DNA of 64,000 nt, taken from assembly GCF_000016385.1 (NCBI RefSeq), contig NC_009376.1, forward strand, positions 2,046,001 through 2,110,000, given 5' to 3'. Shown piece by piece: positions 1 through 8,321 of the stretch. Source of the stretch: Pyrobaculum arsenaticum DSM 13514. GTDB lineage: Archaea > Thermoproteota > Thermoprotei > Thermoproteales > Thermoproteaceae. A program made the translations under genes and the position numbers. Each line of letters opens with the position of its first letter. Positions within the stretch are counted from its first letter, which is position 1. The notes beneath the pieces are model-generated. The model was not told where the DNA came from, searched no databases, and saw only the letters and a list, made by a program, of their open reading frames with translations.

Positions 1-170
1 GAGGGCTCTTTTAATATTGACTATATTACCATGTATAAAGATTTTAGGATATTTGAAGAAGTCGCAAATTAAGTATAATTAAGAAACCTAACTATTTGCG
101 ATGCTTAGGCAACACTCGCATAATTTGTCTGTGAACAGAATATTTAAAAAGAGAATAAATCCATAAATTC
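1..170. other. Intergenic region upstream of AOR
   Basis: This stretch is A/T-rich and holds the promoter of the following gene. A frame is open on the plus strand from base 1 to a TAA at 70-72. It could be the tail of a gene beginning before the window, but 23 codons are too few to decide. Nothing else is recognised. Confidence 0.5.
141..151 (+). promoter_or_regulatory. TATA element of AOR
   Basis: The A/T run tatttaaaaag is centred about 24 bp before the ATG at 171. This is the spacing expected when transcription starts at the initiation codon, so the message is probably leaderless. There is no Shine-Dalgarno sequence before the ATG. Confidence 0.6.
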
Positions 171-2018
171 ATGGTAGTGTTTAAAATACTACGCGTAGAT
201 CTATCAACTGAAAAAATTAGTGAAGAGGTTTATAAAGATGATATAGTCCGCAAGTTCCTCGGCGGCCGGGGGCTGGGGGCCTACCTAATGCTCAAGGAGC
301 TCCCCCGCGGCATAGACCCATTATCACCCTCAAACAAGCTGTACATCTTCGCGGGGCCCCTCTCCGGCACCGCCAACTTAGCCACAAGCAGAATAAACGT
401 CGTGGGCAAGAGCCCGCTCACCGGTTCCTACACCCACTCCAACGCTGGGGGCAACTTCGCATACTGGCTAATGAGGACGGGGTACCACGGCATAGTCGTG
501 GAGGGCAAAGCCGAGGAGCCTGTCTACATACTCGTCAAGGACGGCGAGGTGTCGATACGCCCCGCCAAACACATTTGGGGGAAGTGGACCGGTGCCGCCA
601 CGAGGGCATTGCTCCAAGACGCCGGGTTTGAACCCGATGAGAAGAAGGCAGGGGTAATGACCATAGGCCCCGCCGGCGAGAACCTCGTGAGAATTGCGGG
701 GCTTAGGTTCAGCGACTACGAGCGTTTCGCAGGCCGCGGAGGCCTCGGCGCTGTGGCGGGCTCCAAGAAACTGAAAGGCATAGTGGTTTGGGGCACTCAC
801 GACCCACTGAGGGAGTTCGTGGACAGACAGAGGTTCCTCAAACTAGCGACGGAATACTCGGTTAAGATGATGAACGCCGCGACTCCAAAATCGCTCCACC
901 AGTACGGCACAAATCTGTTGACAAACATAATAAACTCAATCGGCGGCTACCCTACAAGGAACTTTGACACAGGCTATTTCGAGGAGGCCGAAAAGATAAG
1001 CGGTGAGTACATAAAGCAGAACTATGTAAAAGAAACTCATGGATGTATGTTATGTCCCATACAGTGTACGCAGATGACAGTCGTCACAACCGGCCCATAC
1101 AAAGTGGCGGGCGAGAGGATTAAGTACGAGTACGAGTCGACGTGGGCTCTGGGCGGTAATTTGGGCTTGTCGAATACTGAGGCTGTGCTGAAAATGGAGA
1201 AGTTGGCTAACGAGCTAGGCATGGACACTATTTCGCTTGGCAATACCCTGGGCACATTCTTAGAACTAGTAAAGAGGGGTAAGATTAAGTATGACATTGA
1301 CTGGGGCGATGCCGGGGCGTTGATCGACTTGGTATACAAGACGGCTTACAGAGACGGCATAGGAGACGACCTTGCAGAAGGCGACTGGAGGCTGGCCAAC
1401 AAGTACGGAGCCCCAGACGCCTTTGTGGGGTCGAGAGGGCAGGGCTTCCCGGCATACGACCCGAGGGCGCTTAAAGGCTTCGCCATTTCTTACGTCACGG
1501 CTAACCGTGGGGGGGACCACCTAGAGGCGTACTCGCCGACTTGGGAGGTGCTGGGGGTGCCGGAGAAGGTCGATCCGCTATGCGAGACTTCCGAGTGCAT
1601 CTCGAAACAGGTGAGGCTGGTTATATACGCCCAGCACCTCATGGCGTTGGCAGATTCTGTTACTTTCTGTAAATTCGACACATTGGATAAGGATGGAATC
1701 TTTGAACAACACCTCGCCGAGTTGTTCAACGCGGCGTTTGGTTGGGATACCACGCCTCAGGAGATGTTGACGATTGGAGAGCGCATCTTCAACGTGGAGA
1801 GGCTGTTCCACGTGAAGGAGGGGAAGTGGGTTAAGGACGAGCTTCCGCCAAAGATGAGAGAGCCGATTAAGACCGGCCCTGCGAAGGGCCATACTGCGTC
1901 TAAGATGTTTGACGAGGGCATAAAGGAGTTCTACAAGCTGAGGGGCTGGGTTGATGGCAAGCCTACCTATGAGACGTTGAAGAGACTTGGGCTGGAGGAA
2001 TTCCAGTACCTCCAGTAA
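171..2018 (+). CDS. aor: Aldehyde:ferredoxin oxidoreductase (tungsten enzyme)
   Basis: This 615-residue protein has the full length of the tungstopterin aldehyde:ferredoxin oxidoreductase family. These cytoplasmic enzymes oxidise aldehydes to carboxylic acids and reduce ferredoxin. The N-terminal GGRGLGAYLM segment fits the family. The [4Fe-4S] ligands are visible as C292-x2-C295-x3-C299, plus a distant C500 in the context VTFCKFD. The cofactor is inferred to be tungsten from family and habitat. Which of the paralogous types this is (AOR, FOR, GAPOR or WOR) cannot be fixed by eye, although length and motifs fit AOR best. The gene stands alone: TATA-driven and leaderless, and followed by a T-run terminator. 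Confidence 0.93.
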   Translation: MVVFKILRVDLSTEKISEEVYKDDIVRKFLGGRGLGAYLMLKELPRGIDPLSPSNKLYIFAGPLSGTANLATSRINVVGKSPLTGSYTHSNAGGNFAYWLMRTGYHGIVVEGKAEEPVYILVKDGEVSIRPAKHIWGKWTGAATRALLQDAGFEPDEKKAGVMTIGPAGENLVRIAGLRFSDYERFAGRGGLGAVAGSKKLKGIVVWGTHDPLREFVDRQRFLKLATEYSVKMMNAATPKSLHQYGTNLLTNIINSIGGYPTRNFDTGYFEEAEKISGEYIKQNYVKETHGCMLCPIQCTQMTVVTTGPYKVAGERIKYEYESTWALGGNLGLSNTEAVLKMEKLANELGMDTISLGNTLGTFLELVKRGKIKYDIDWGDAGALIDLVYKTAYRDGIGDDLAEGDWRLANKYGAPDAFVGSRGQGFPAYDPRALKGFAISYVTANRGGDHLEAYSPTWEVLGVPEKVDPLCETSECISKQVRLVIYAQHLMALADSVTFCKFDTLDKDGIFEQHLAELFNAAFGWDTTPQEMLTIGERIFNVERLFHVKEGKWVKDELPPKMREPIKTGPAKGHTASKMFDEGIKEFYKLRGWVDGKPTYETLKRLGLEEFQYLQ

Positions 2019-2019
2019 C

Positions 2020-2034
2020 CCCCCGTTTTTTTAT
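2020..2034 (+). terminator. Oligo-T terminator after AOR
   Basis: A C-rich stretch runs into seven Ts at 2026-2032, directly after the AOR stop. Archaeal intrinsic termination needs only an oligo-T tract, so this probably ends the AOR transcript. The overlapping tttattat segment may also act as the TATA element of the NAD kinase gene at 2054. Confidence 0.5.
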
Positions 2035-2053
2035 TATAAAATTCTACAAAGAC

Positions 2054-2782
2054 ATGGTGTTCGCAGTTTACTACAGGCCTGACCTCAGGGAGGCCGCTTG
2101 GGATTTTAAGAGGAGGTACGGCGCCGTGGATCTCAGTTGCAATGACAAGTTTACTCACGTGTTTATTTTCGGCGGCGATGGCACGCTTCTAGAGGCTATC
2201 AGGCGGTATCCTTGTGTTCTTGACTCGGTAGTTGTGCACTTGGGGCTTGGCAGGTTTAATTTCTATAGAAGTGCCCAGCTTACCATTCCCGTTGATGACG
2301 CTGTGAGGCGAGTTTTGGAAAACAACTACGACGTGTTGGAGCTGTCTACTCTTGACGCGGGGGGCTGTATCGCCCTGAACGAAGTTTCTGTATACAGAAG
2401 GGAGCCAGGTAAGATGCTCAACTTCGCTATCCGCACAGACGAGGGCGAGGTAGTGGGCCGAGCAGACGGGATCATTGTGTCGACGCCTCACGGGACTTCA
2501 GGCTATGTGGTTTCCACATTTGGACCGGTGGTGGACTACCGCGCCGATGTGATCGTGGTGTCTTTCGTAGCGCCGTACACCCTCTACCTCCGCCCCCTGG
2601 TGCTGGCCTCCAAAAGTGTCGAGATTGAGATAAATGAGGAGACCGTGCTGGTATGCGACGGAAGGGCCGCCTCTACTGGGCGTTATTTTAAAATTTCCAA
2701 GGGGCAAAGAAGGCTGAGACTGGCGGTGTTCGGCGAATTCCAGTTCCTGGACAGAGTGGCGGAGCGGCTGAGGAGCCTATGA
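2054..2782 (+). CDS. nadK: NAD kinase
   Basis: This protein phosphorylates NAD+ (possibly NADH) to NADP(H) with ATP or polyphosphate. It has 242 residues, at the short end for the archaeal family. The diagnostic GGDGT motif is at residues 40-44. The second signature, DGIIVSTPHGTSGY, lies near residues 138-152 and corresponds to the family's dinucleotide-binding TPTGSTAY motif. The remainder is the usual all-beta C-terminal domain. The stop overlaps the start of the next gene as ATGA, so the PIN gene is probably translationally coupled. Confidence 0.92.
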   Translation: MVFAVYYRPDLREAAWDFKRRYGAVDLSCNDKFTHVFIFGGDGTLLEAIRRYPCVLDSVVVHLGLGRFNFYRSAQLTIPVDDAVRRVLENNYDVLELSTLDAGGCIALNEVSVYRREPGKMLNFAIRTDEGEVVGRADGIIVSTPHGTSGYVVSTFGPVVDYRADVIVVSFVAPYTLYLRPLVLASKSVEIEINEETVLVCDGRAASTGRYFKISKGQRRLRLAVFGEFQFLDRVAERLRSL

Positions 2783-3120
2783 GCGCGCCGTGTTTGGTCC
2801 TAGACGCCTCCGCCATACTCCACGGAAGGGACGCAAGAATTTTTTCTGGTAGGTTGCTCACCACTAGGGAGGTGGCTGAGGAGCTAAAAGATCCCCGGGC
2901 GCAGGCCGCCTTGGAGATCCTAGGTGTAGAGGTGGTGGAGGTGGACGGCAAGAAGGTGGATGAGATGGCAAGAAGATTTAAGGAGCTGTCGCGCGCGGAC
3001 GTCTCTGTTCTTCTACTGGCGCTTGAGAGACGATGCACGTTGATAACAGACGACGGGAGGCTGGCGGCGGCGGCGAGAAGGCTGGGGATCCGCGTAGAGG
3101 GTGTTTTCTACAGGAGGTGA
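2779..3120 (+). CDS. PIN-domain protein, Nob1-like but without zinc ribbon
   Basis: This is a 113-residue PIN-domain protein. Conserved acidic positions are recognisable in LVLDASA (residues 7-13), in SRADVSVLLLALE, and in LITDDGRLAAAARRLGI near the C terminus. PIN domains are Mg2+/Mn2+-dependent single-strand RNases. The order resembles the catalytic domain of archaeal Nob1, the 16S rRNA 3'-end nuclease. The protein stops right after the PIN fold and lacks the zinc ribbon that Nob1 usually carries. No antitoxin gene is adjacent: it follows nadK with an ATGA overlap, which argues against a classical VapBC pair. The 3' end overlaps the convergent gene by 13 bp. Confidence 0.8.
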   Translation: MSAPCLVLDASAILHGRDARIFSGRLLTTREVAEELKDPRAQAALEILGVEVVEVDGKKVDEMARRFKELSRADVSVLLLALERRCTLITDDGRLAAAARRLGIRVEGVFYRR

Positions 3121-3824
3121 TATAGATACGACCCTGCGGCGGCGGCGACGGGGATTGTCAAGTTGTCCTCGGGGCTGACCACGTCGGCTAACACAACCAT
3201 CGCTGTTATGAGCAACGCGGCTCCCACGGGCGCCCCCGCCGCAACTAAGGCGAGGATATTTGCCAGCGCCCCCGCCGTAGTGCCCCAAAGCGATACTTTG
3301 CCTATTCTTCTGCCCCCCATCGCCGTCCCGGCGACGGCGCTGACGGCGTCGTAGACTCCGAGACTTATCAGCGCGGGCAGAAGGTGCCCTCTTCCAAAGA
3401 TGGATTCAGCAATAAGGAACCCCACGGCACCCATCAGTATGCCGAGGTAGCCGTGCCTCTTTTCGTAGTCCCGTTCGGCCATGAGCACCAGTTCTTCAAA
3501 CTGGCGGACGGCCTTGGCGTACTGCTCGCGGACGCCGGGTTTGTCTAGGGGAAGTAGTTGCTCTAGCCGCGTGAAGACGTCTTCTAGCGTCTTGAAAAAG
3601 TCTTCCCTTAACTGCTCCCACACCGCAGGCTGTCTTACTTGTATAGAGTAGACTACGCCGCCGATGAACGCGAGGATGGCCGTATACGTCTCTAGCGGAA
3701 TGCCCACCACGAAGGGTAATGCCAGTAGCGCGACGAAGGCTACGTGGAACATCTTCCTGGCGGCCAGCCTCCTCAGCTCTTCTATTTGTGACACGGCTGG
3801 GTGTAAAAGCCAGCTTTTATACAC
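3108..3824 (-). CDS. SEC59/DGK1/VTE5-type CTP-dependent polyprenol or lipid kinase
   Basis: This is a 238-residue polytopic membrane protein. Three family hallmarks of CTP-dependent dolichol, phytol and diacylglycerol kinases are seen. The first is a basic-His motif RKMFH (residues 23-27) before the first helix. The second is YDAVSAVAGTAMGGRRIGK, matching the GD-x-A-x2-G-x-G-x2-K cytosolic loop with Y for G. The third is EDNLTIP at 219-225. The substrate is probably a polyprenol or an isoprenoid lipid intermediate, which is inference. Its start overlaps the end of the upstream DUF371 gene by 8 bp, so the two are likely co-translated. Confidence 0.8.
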   Translation of the reverse strand: MYKSWLLHPAVSQIEELRRLAARKMFHVAFVALLALPFVVGIPLETYTAILAFIGGVVYSIQVRQPAVWEQLREDFFKTLEDVFTRLEQLLPLDKPGVREQYAKAVRQFEELVLMAERDYEKRHGYLGILMGAVGFLIAESIFGRGHLLPALISLGVYDAVSAVAGTAMGGRRIGKVSLWGTTAGALANILALVAAGAPVGAALLITAMVVLADVVSPEDNLTIPVAAAAGSYLYHLL

Positions 3825-4287
3825 TAAGTGGGCAGACTCCTATGACCACCCTAAGGTGTACGCCTCGTCTCAGCTCCTGGATTAATCTCCTATCCAGGTC
3901 AGCGGCGCTTTTGCCGGCTCTTATGGCAACGGTGGATTCGTCCACGTAAGTGCTCGTACGAACAACGATGCGCCAGGTCGAAGTTGGTGCCACGCGGGGG
4001 GTCTCTCCGGCGGCGTAGTCCCAGGCGGACCCTGTGCTGAGGATTACGACTACGACCCCCGGGGCGGTTAGTGCCTGTAGCACGTCTCGCCTCAACTCTC
4101 CTGCCGCCTTTTCGGCGCAACACGCCACTATGCAGTCCCCTCGCCTAGTGACGTAGGGGTCTTTGGTGATTTCTAGCGTCTTTCTGTTCGTAGCTGTTAT
4201 GTTGGGGTGGCCTCTCGCCGTAAATACGTCGGCGGGAGACACGCCTCTTAGAACGTTCTCCAGGCATTCCTCGGCCTCGGTGGGCAC
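3817..4287 (-). CDS. DUF371 family protein
   Basis: This 156-residue protein matches the archaeal DUF371 family, recognised by ARGHPNITATNRKTLEITKD and the following RRGDCIVACCAEKA segment. The function is unknown, and the family is small, soluble and confined to archaea. The GTG start at 4287 lies about 24 bp from a TATA element shared with tyrS, so the transcript is leaderless. It forms a two-gene unit with the lipid-kinase-like gene downstream (8 bp overlap), which may hint at a link but does not prove one. Confidence 0.8.
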   Translation of the reverse strand: MPTEAEECLENVLRGVSPADVFTARGHPNITATNRKTLEITKDPYVTRRGDCIVACCAEKAAGELRRDVLQALTAPGVVVVILSTGSAWDYAAGETPRVAPTSTWRIVVRTSTYVDESTVAIRAGKSAADLDRRLIQELRRGVHLRVVIGVCPLSV

Positions 4288-4303
4288 TTTATTGCGGGGG
4301 CTT

Positions 4304-4314
4304 GTTTTTAAAAC
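4304..4314. promoter_or_regulatory. Bidirectional TATA element, DUF371 / tyrS
   Basis: The palindrome gtttttaaaac sits midway between the divergent starts at 4287 (minus) and 4333 (plus), about 23 bp from each. It is the only A/T-rich element in the 45-bp gap and can place the transcription start at both initiation codons. Confidence 0.6.
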
Positions 4315-4332
4315 ACCTATGTAACTTTCGCC

Positions 4333-5451
4333 ATGGATGTGGAGAGCAGGCTATCCCTGATATTGAGGTATCCTGCCGAGGAGGTCATTACAGTGGAGGA
4401 GCTAAAAGAAATTCTCCAGGCCGGGTATAAGTTAAATCACTACATCGGCTTTGAAATAAGCGGGTTTATCCACATCGGCACTGGCGTGGTGAGCATGTCT
4501 AAGGTTGTCGACTTGCAGAAAGCGGGGGTGAGGACGCAGATTCTCCTTGCTGACATCCACAGCTGGCTTAACAACAAGCTTGGAGGCGACCTCGAGACAA
4601 TTAGGAGGGTGGCGGTGACGTACTACGTGGAGACATTTAAGAAGATTATAGAGGTGCTGGGAGGCGACCCCGACGGGACGAGGTTTGTCCTAGGCTCCGA
4701 CCTCTACCACCACAACGACGAGTATTGGCTCCTCCTCATGGACATAACCCGGCATCTCACCTTATCACAGGTTAGGCACAGCCTCACCATCTTGGGGAGA
4801 AAGATGGGTGAGTCCATCCCCCTGGCGTATCTCGTCTACCCGCCTCTCCAAGTAGCGGACGTCTTCGCACTCGGGGCCCACATACCTCACGGGGGGATCG
4901 ACCAGCGGCGCGCCCATATACTGGCGAGAGAAGTGGCGCACAAGATTAGGTTCTACCCCCTGGAGGTGGACGGGAAGCGGGTGAAGCCAGTGGCCTTGCA
5001 CCACCGCCTCCTCCCGGCGCTGAACATTTCGGCGAAGCCCGCCAGCAAGGAGGAGCTAAGCGAGCTCAAGATGTCTAAGAGCATCCCCCAGAGCGCCATC
5101 TTCGTCCACGATAGCCCCGAAGAGATTAAGCAAAAGATCGCGAAGGCGTACTGCCCGCCTAGGGAGGTTGAGTACAACCCCGTCTTGGAGCTTCTCCGCG
5201 TTTCTGCGTTTAGGGAGGAGAGGAAGACTCCCTTCGTGATTAGGCGGCCTGCCCAATACGGCGGCGACGTCGAGGTGTGGAGCTACCAAGAGCTGGAGGG
5301 GCTCTACAGGGAGGGGAAGATTCACCCGGCCGACCTCAAAAACGCCGCGGCTGAGGCCTTGGCTGGACTGCTGGAGCCGGTCTATAAGTTCTTCCAGGGC
5401 CCCGGCGCCAAGCTCCTAGAGGAAATGAAGAACATTACGATTACTCGCTAA
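4333..5451 (+). CDS. tyrS: Tyrosyl-tRNA synthetase
   Basis: This class I synthetase charges tRNA-Tyr with tyrosine. The 372-residue protein has the class I HIGH variant in GFIHIGTG near residues 46-53 and KMSKS at 246-250. The archaeal/eukaryal TyrRS C-terminal segment DSPEEIKQKIAKAYCPP follows. TrpRS was considered, but the YIGFEISG segment before HIG and the sequence after KMSKS fit TyrRS. It overlaps the convergent reductase gene by 36 bp. The ATG start is leaderless from the shared divergent TATA element. Confidence 0.93.
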   Translation: MDVESRLSLILRYPAEEVITVEELKEILQAGYKLNHYIGFEISGFIHIGTGVVSMSKVVDLQKAGVRTQILLADIHSWLNNKLGGDLETIRRVAVTYYVETFKKIIEVLGGDPDGTRFVLGSDLYHHNDEYWLLLMDITRHLTLSQVRHSLTILGRKMGESIPLAYLVYPPLQVADVFALGAHIPHGGIDQRRAHILAREVAHKIRFYPLEVDGKRVKPVALHHRLLPALNISAKPASKEELSELKMSKSIPQSAIFVHDSPEEIKQKIAKAYCPPREVEYNPVLELLRVSAFREERKTPFVIRRPAQYGGDVEVWSYQELEGLYREGKIHPADLKNAAAEALAGLLEPVYKFFQGPGAKLLEEMKNITITR

Positions 5452-6492
5452 ATACCGCGTTGCCTCTTTCAAAACGGCAAGGGATCTTAAATCTGTCAAC
5501 GCGGCGAACGCGAGGGTTTTTACATGGTCGTCGTAGTCCACGGCGACGTACTCGCCGCCATTGAGGAGTTGAAGCGCCTTATCCACGAGCCTCATGCCGT
5601 AGAGTAGCCTAAAGGCTGTGAAGGCAAGCCTCAGCCTAAGCCTAACCCACCTCGTCGCCTCCTCGTACTGGGCTATCTCCTCTCGAGCTAAGGCCTCGGC
5701 GGCGAGGCGTCCGCTCCTCACCGCCAGTATTATCCCCCCGCCGCTGAGCGGCTTAACGAGGCCACCCGCGTCGCCTACCAGTATCTCCCGCCCCCAGACC
5801 AGCCGTCTCAGCGGGGGACCCGCCAGCACGCCTCCGCCGAAGGGCTTGCCGACGGGCTCGCCGCGCACGAGCTTTACCAGCTTAAAGAGCTTCTGAACGG
5901 TACAACAGTGATCCGCCAAGCCGACCCGGTAGAGCCCCTTGTCCACTTCTACTATCCAAGCGAAGTAGGACTTAGACAGCTTCTGGTTGTAGACCACGGT
6001 GATGCCCGGGAGGCCTATGCCGCTTTTCACATCTACCTGGAGCCCCGGGAGCCTCACCACGTGGCCGTATCTGCCGGAGAGCCTCCTCGCGGCCCCCTCG
6101 GCGAGCACAACGTAGTCGTACGGGCCGTGGCTGCTACCATCTGCGGTATAGACGTAGCCGCCCCGCGTCGCCACCACCTTCCGCCTAGTGAAAATCCTCC
6201 CCACGCCGCCGGCGAGCCACTGCTCGAGGCCTGGGCGGTCGATTAGGTAGATGCCGTGCCTTATCCGGAAGTATATACTCCTTCCCTCCAGATCCGCCAC
6301 TGTTAAGTCGCTGTATTTTGCCAATACAAGCGACTGGGGGATTCCCACCGCCTTGGCGGAAGAGGCGCTCACTAAACTGGTGCAGTGTCTAGGCAATCCC
6401 ACCTCGAGGTGCTCTTCGAATACGTCTGCGTCCCCGAACTCTGAAGCAAAGGCCAGCCCCGCCGGGCCAGCGCCTACTACGGCGACGCGCAT
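5416..6492 (-). CDS. Geranylgeranyl reductase family FAD oxidoreductase
   Basis: This 358-residue flavoprotein saturates geranylgeranyl chains. In archaea the usual substrate is digeranylgeranylglycerophospholipid, giving the phytanyl chains of membrane ether lipids. An N-terminal Rossmann motif GAGPAGLAFASE binds the FAD ADP moiety. PRHCTSLVSAS corresponds to the conserved Cys-containing active-site region, and LVGDAGGLVKPLSGGG is the family's second FAD motif. The exact substrate is inferred. The start is leaderless from a TATA element shared with the divergent HD-domain gene. Confidence 0.87.
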   Translation of the reverse strand: MRVAVVGAGPAGLAFASEFGDADVFEEHLEVGLPRHCTSLVSASSAKAVGIPQSLVLAKYSDLTVADLEGRSIYFRIRHGIYLIDRPGLEQWLAGGVGRIFTRRKVVATRGGYVYTADGSSHGPYDYVVLAEGAARRLSGRYGHVVRLPGLQVDVKSGIGLPGITVVYNQKLSKSYFAWIVEVDKGLYRVGLADHCCTVQKLFKLVKLVRGEPVGKPFGGGVLAGPPLRRLVWGREILVGDAGGLVKPLSGGGIILAVRSGRLAAEALAREEIAQYEEATRWVRLRLRLAFTAFRLLYGMRLVDKALQLLNGGEYVAVDYDDHVKTLAFAALTDLRSLAVLKEATRYLASNRNVLHFL

Positions 6493-6508
6493 ATATTTCT
6501 TCTATGCT

Positions 6509-6518
6509 GTTTATAAAT
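6509..6518. promoter_or_regulatory. Bidirectional TATA element, reductase / HD phosphohydrolase
   Basis: The near-palindrome gtttataaat is 22 bp from the minus-strand ATG at 6492 and 23 bp from the plus-strand GTG at 6537. It falls inside the longest possible HD reading frame (ATG at 6504), which supports the later GTG as the true start. Confidence 0.6.
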
Positions 6519-6536
6519 TGGTATATTGTCCACCGC

Positions 6537-7967
6537 GTGCAGTTTAGGAAAGCGATTAGAGATCCGGTGCATGGGTTCATAAAGCTCACGGAGGAGGAGG
6601 TGAGGTTTATTGACGGCGAGCCCATCATCCAGAGGCTTAGGTACGTTAAGCAACTTGGCTTTGTCTACCTCGTATACCCAACCGCCACACACACCAGGTT
6701 TGACCACTCCCTGGGCGTCATGCACATAGCCACTCAGCTCGGGCACCGGATAATGGAGCAGAGGGGGGAGTTCGACGAGGTTTTGTTGAAGCATCTCCGC
6801 ATGGCAGCTCTGTTACACGACGTGGGCCACCTGCCTTTTTCCCACTCTTTTGAGATCCTCACTAGAGAGCTCCTCCACATGGCAACTGTGAGGGGCTGTT
6901 TGGAGGTGGATCTGGCCTTGTTTGACAGGTCTCAGAAACCGCACGAAGTAACCACAAAGTTGCTTGTAGAGAAACTGAGCGATAGGCTCTCGGCCCTTGG
7001 GTACAATCCCTCTCTTGTCTTAGGGCTCTTGTTTGAGCCGCCGAGTAAGTATCGTCTCTACAGTAGTATTCTATCTGGCGTATTCGACGCAGATAGGCTT
7101 GACTATATTATGCGCGACATGTACTTTACAGGCGCGGCGGTGGGGACCAGCTTTACCCACATAGATCTTGAGCGGATAGTGGAAAATCTCGAAGTGGTGG
7201 GCGATAGCTTCCAGTTTAACGAAAAGGCGAGGGTAAATTTGGAGGGCTATATAATTACGCGGTACAACCTCTACCGCCACGTTTACCTGCACCACAAAAC
7301 TGTGCTTTTCACAGAGCTGGCCCGCGACATCTTAGCCGACAATATAGAGAAGTGTTCCGAGGGTGCGGGGGATCCCGAAATTTGCCGCTACCTCTGCGAG
7401 CTGGCCCAGTTCGTGACTGGAAGTGCAGACGAGGTGAGTATCTGGAAGGCCACTGATGACTACTTTGTCTCAGTCTTCATGCGTGACCCTCGTTTTAGGG
7501 ATCTTCTTTCGAGGAAGCCGCCTGGCTACATACCGCTGTGGAAGAGGGAAAAGGACTTTATGGAAATTTTCCAAAACCCGGTGAGGGTAAACGAGTCTGT
7601 GGATAGGATAGGCCCTCTGCACTGGGCTTTGATAAATAGGCTCAAGAGGAAGTTCGTCGAGCGGCTGAACATCGAGGTAGGAGAGGTAGGCGGCTGCCGC
7701 CTAGCTCCTAACGACGTGATTCTGTCGTATGTGAGCTTTGACCCGTACGCGGAGGATATATACATCACCACGGCCATGGGCCCCATCCCTATATCGAAAA
7801 TATCGCCGCTGGTGGAGGCGGTGAACGAGGCGTGGAAAAGGGCTCCACACGTATTTCTCTATGTAAAGAGGGATGTTATCGAAAAATGCGGGGGTGATGT
7901 CTTGCAGAAGATCCTGACGGTATTGGAGCCCCTGATGGAGCTCGCCGTGCGTAGGCTAGGAGCGTAG
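6537..7967 (+). CDS. HD-domain phosphohydrolase (dGTPase/SAMHD1-like)
   Basis: This 476-residue protein is of the HD family related to deoxynucleotide triphosphohydrolases and SAMHD1. HTRFDHSLG gives the first metal-binding His, ALLHDVGHLPFSHS the HD doublet, and FDADRLDYIMRD the distal Asp. The RDPVHGFI segment near the N terminus is typical of this group. It probably hydrolyses a (d)NTP, and its natural substrate is unknown. I chose GTG 6537 over ATG 6504 because a TATA element lies 23 bp before it and the extra 11 residues would overlap that element. The 3' end overlaps the convergent gene by 12 bp. Confidence 0.88.
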   Translation: MQFRKAIRDPVHGFIKLTEEEVRFIDGEPIIQRLRYVKQLGFVYLVYPTATHTRFDHSLGVMHIATQLGHRIMEQRGEFDEVLLKHLRMAALLHDVGHLPFSHSFEILTRELLHMATVRGCLEVDLALFDRSQKPHEVTTKLLVEKLSDRLSALGYNPSLVLGLLFEPPSKYRLYSSILSGVFDADRLDYIMRDMYFTGAAVGTSFTHIDLERIVENLEVVGDSFQFNEKARVNLEGYIITRYNLYRHVYLHHKTVLFTELARDILADNIEKCSEGAGDPEICRYLCELAQFVTGSADEVSIWKATDDYFVSVFMRDPRFRDLLSRKPPGYIPLWKREKDFMEIFQNPVRVNESVDRIGPLHWALINRLKRKFVERLNIEVGEVGGCRLAPNDVILSYVSFDPYAEDIYITTAMGPIPISKISPLVEAVNEAWKRAPHVFLYVKRDVIEKCGGDVLQKILTVLEPLMELAVRRLGA

Positions 7968-8255
7968 CTCTAGCCGGAGAGTCTTTTTCAAATACTCCGC
8001 CACCTCCTCTCTTGTCTGTTCGTAGATCCACCTACCTTCTCTAGTCAACTCCGCCACGCCGTTCTTTATTACCACTTCTCTTTTGAGTAGTTCAGGCCAG
8101 ACTCGCCAGTCGTACTTAATCCCTACCTTCTCCACAGCCTCCCTCGCCAGCTTATCTAGCTCTTCTACTGTGGCCGAGCCCCTTGCCAGCCTCTGCATTA
8201 TGACAATTCTGAGGTACTCGCCGACGGGGCTGTAGCGTACGTATTGAGCATACAT
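7956..8255 (-). CDS. Small winged-helix-like protein, function unknown
   Basis: A 99-residue soluble protein of unrecognised family. Its sequence suggests three helices followed by a beta wing (REVVIKNGVAELTREGRWIYEQ), as in winged-helix DNA-binding proteins. The helix-turn-helix is inferred from the pattern only. A TATA element near 8281 lies about 26 bp upstream of the ATG. It converges on the HD gene with a 12-bp overlap. Confidence 0.65.
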   Translation of the reverse strand: MYAQYVRYSPVGEYLRIVIMQRLARGSATVEELDKLAREAVEKVGIKYDWRVWPELLKREVVIKNGVAELTREGRWIYEQTREEVAEYLKKTLRLELRS

Positions 8256-8321
8256 TGTAAGAAAGACTTTGCCACAATTTATTTCCAGGATTCAAGAAAA
8301 CCTGCGGGGGGAGAGAGTTAA

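Noticed and set aside
1..72. Open plus-strand frame at the window edge ending in TAA at 70-72
   Set aside because: Only 23 codons in A/T-rich sequence. It could be the end of a gene, but chance is as likely.
5416..5451. 36-bp overlap of tyrS and the reductase as a possible frameshift or annotation error
   Set aside because: Both C termini look normal for their families. Convergent 3' overlaps of 4-36 bp recur throughout this window.
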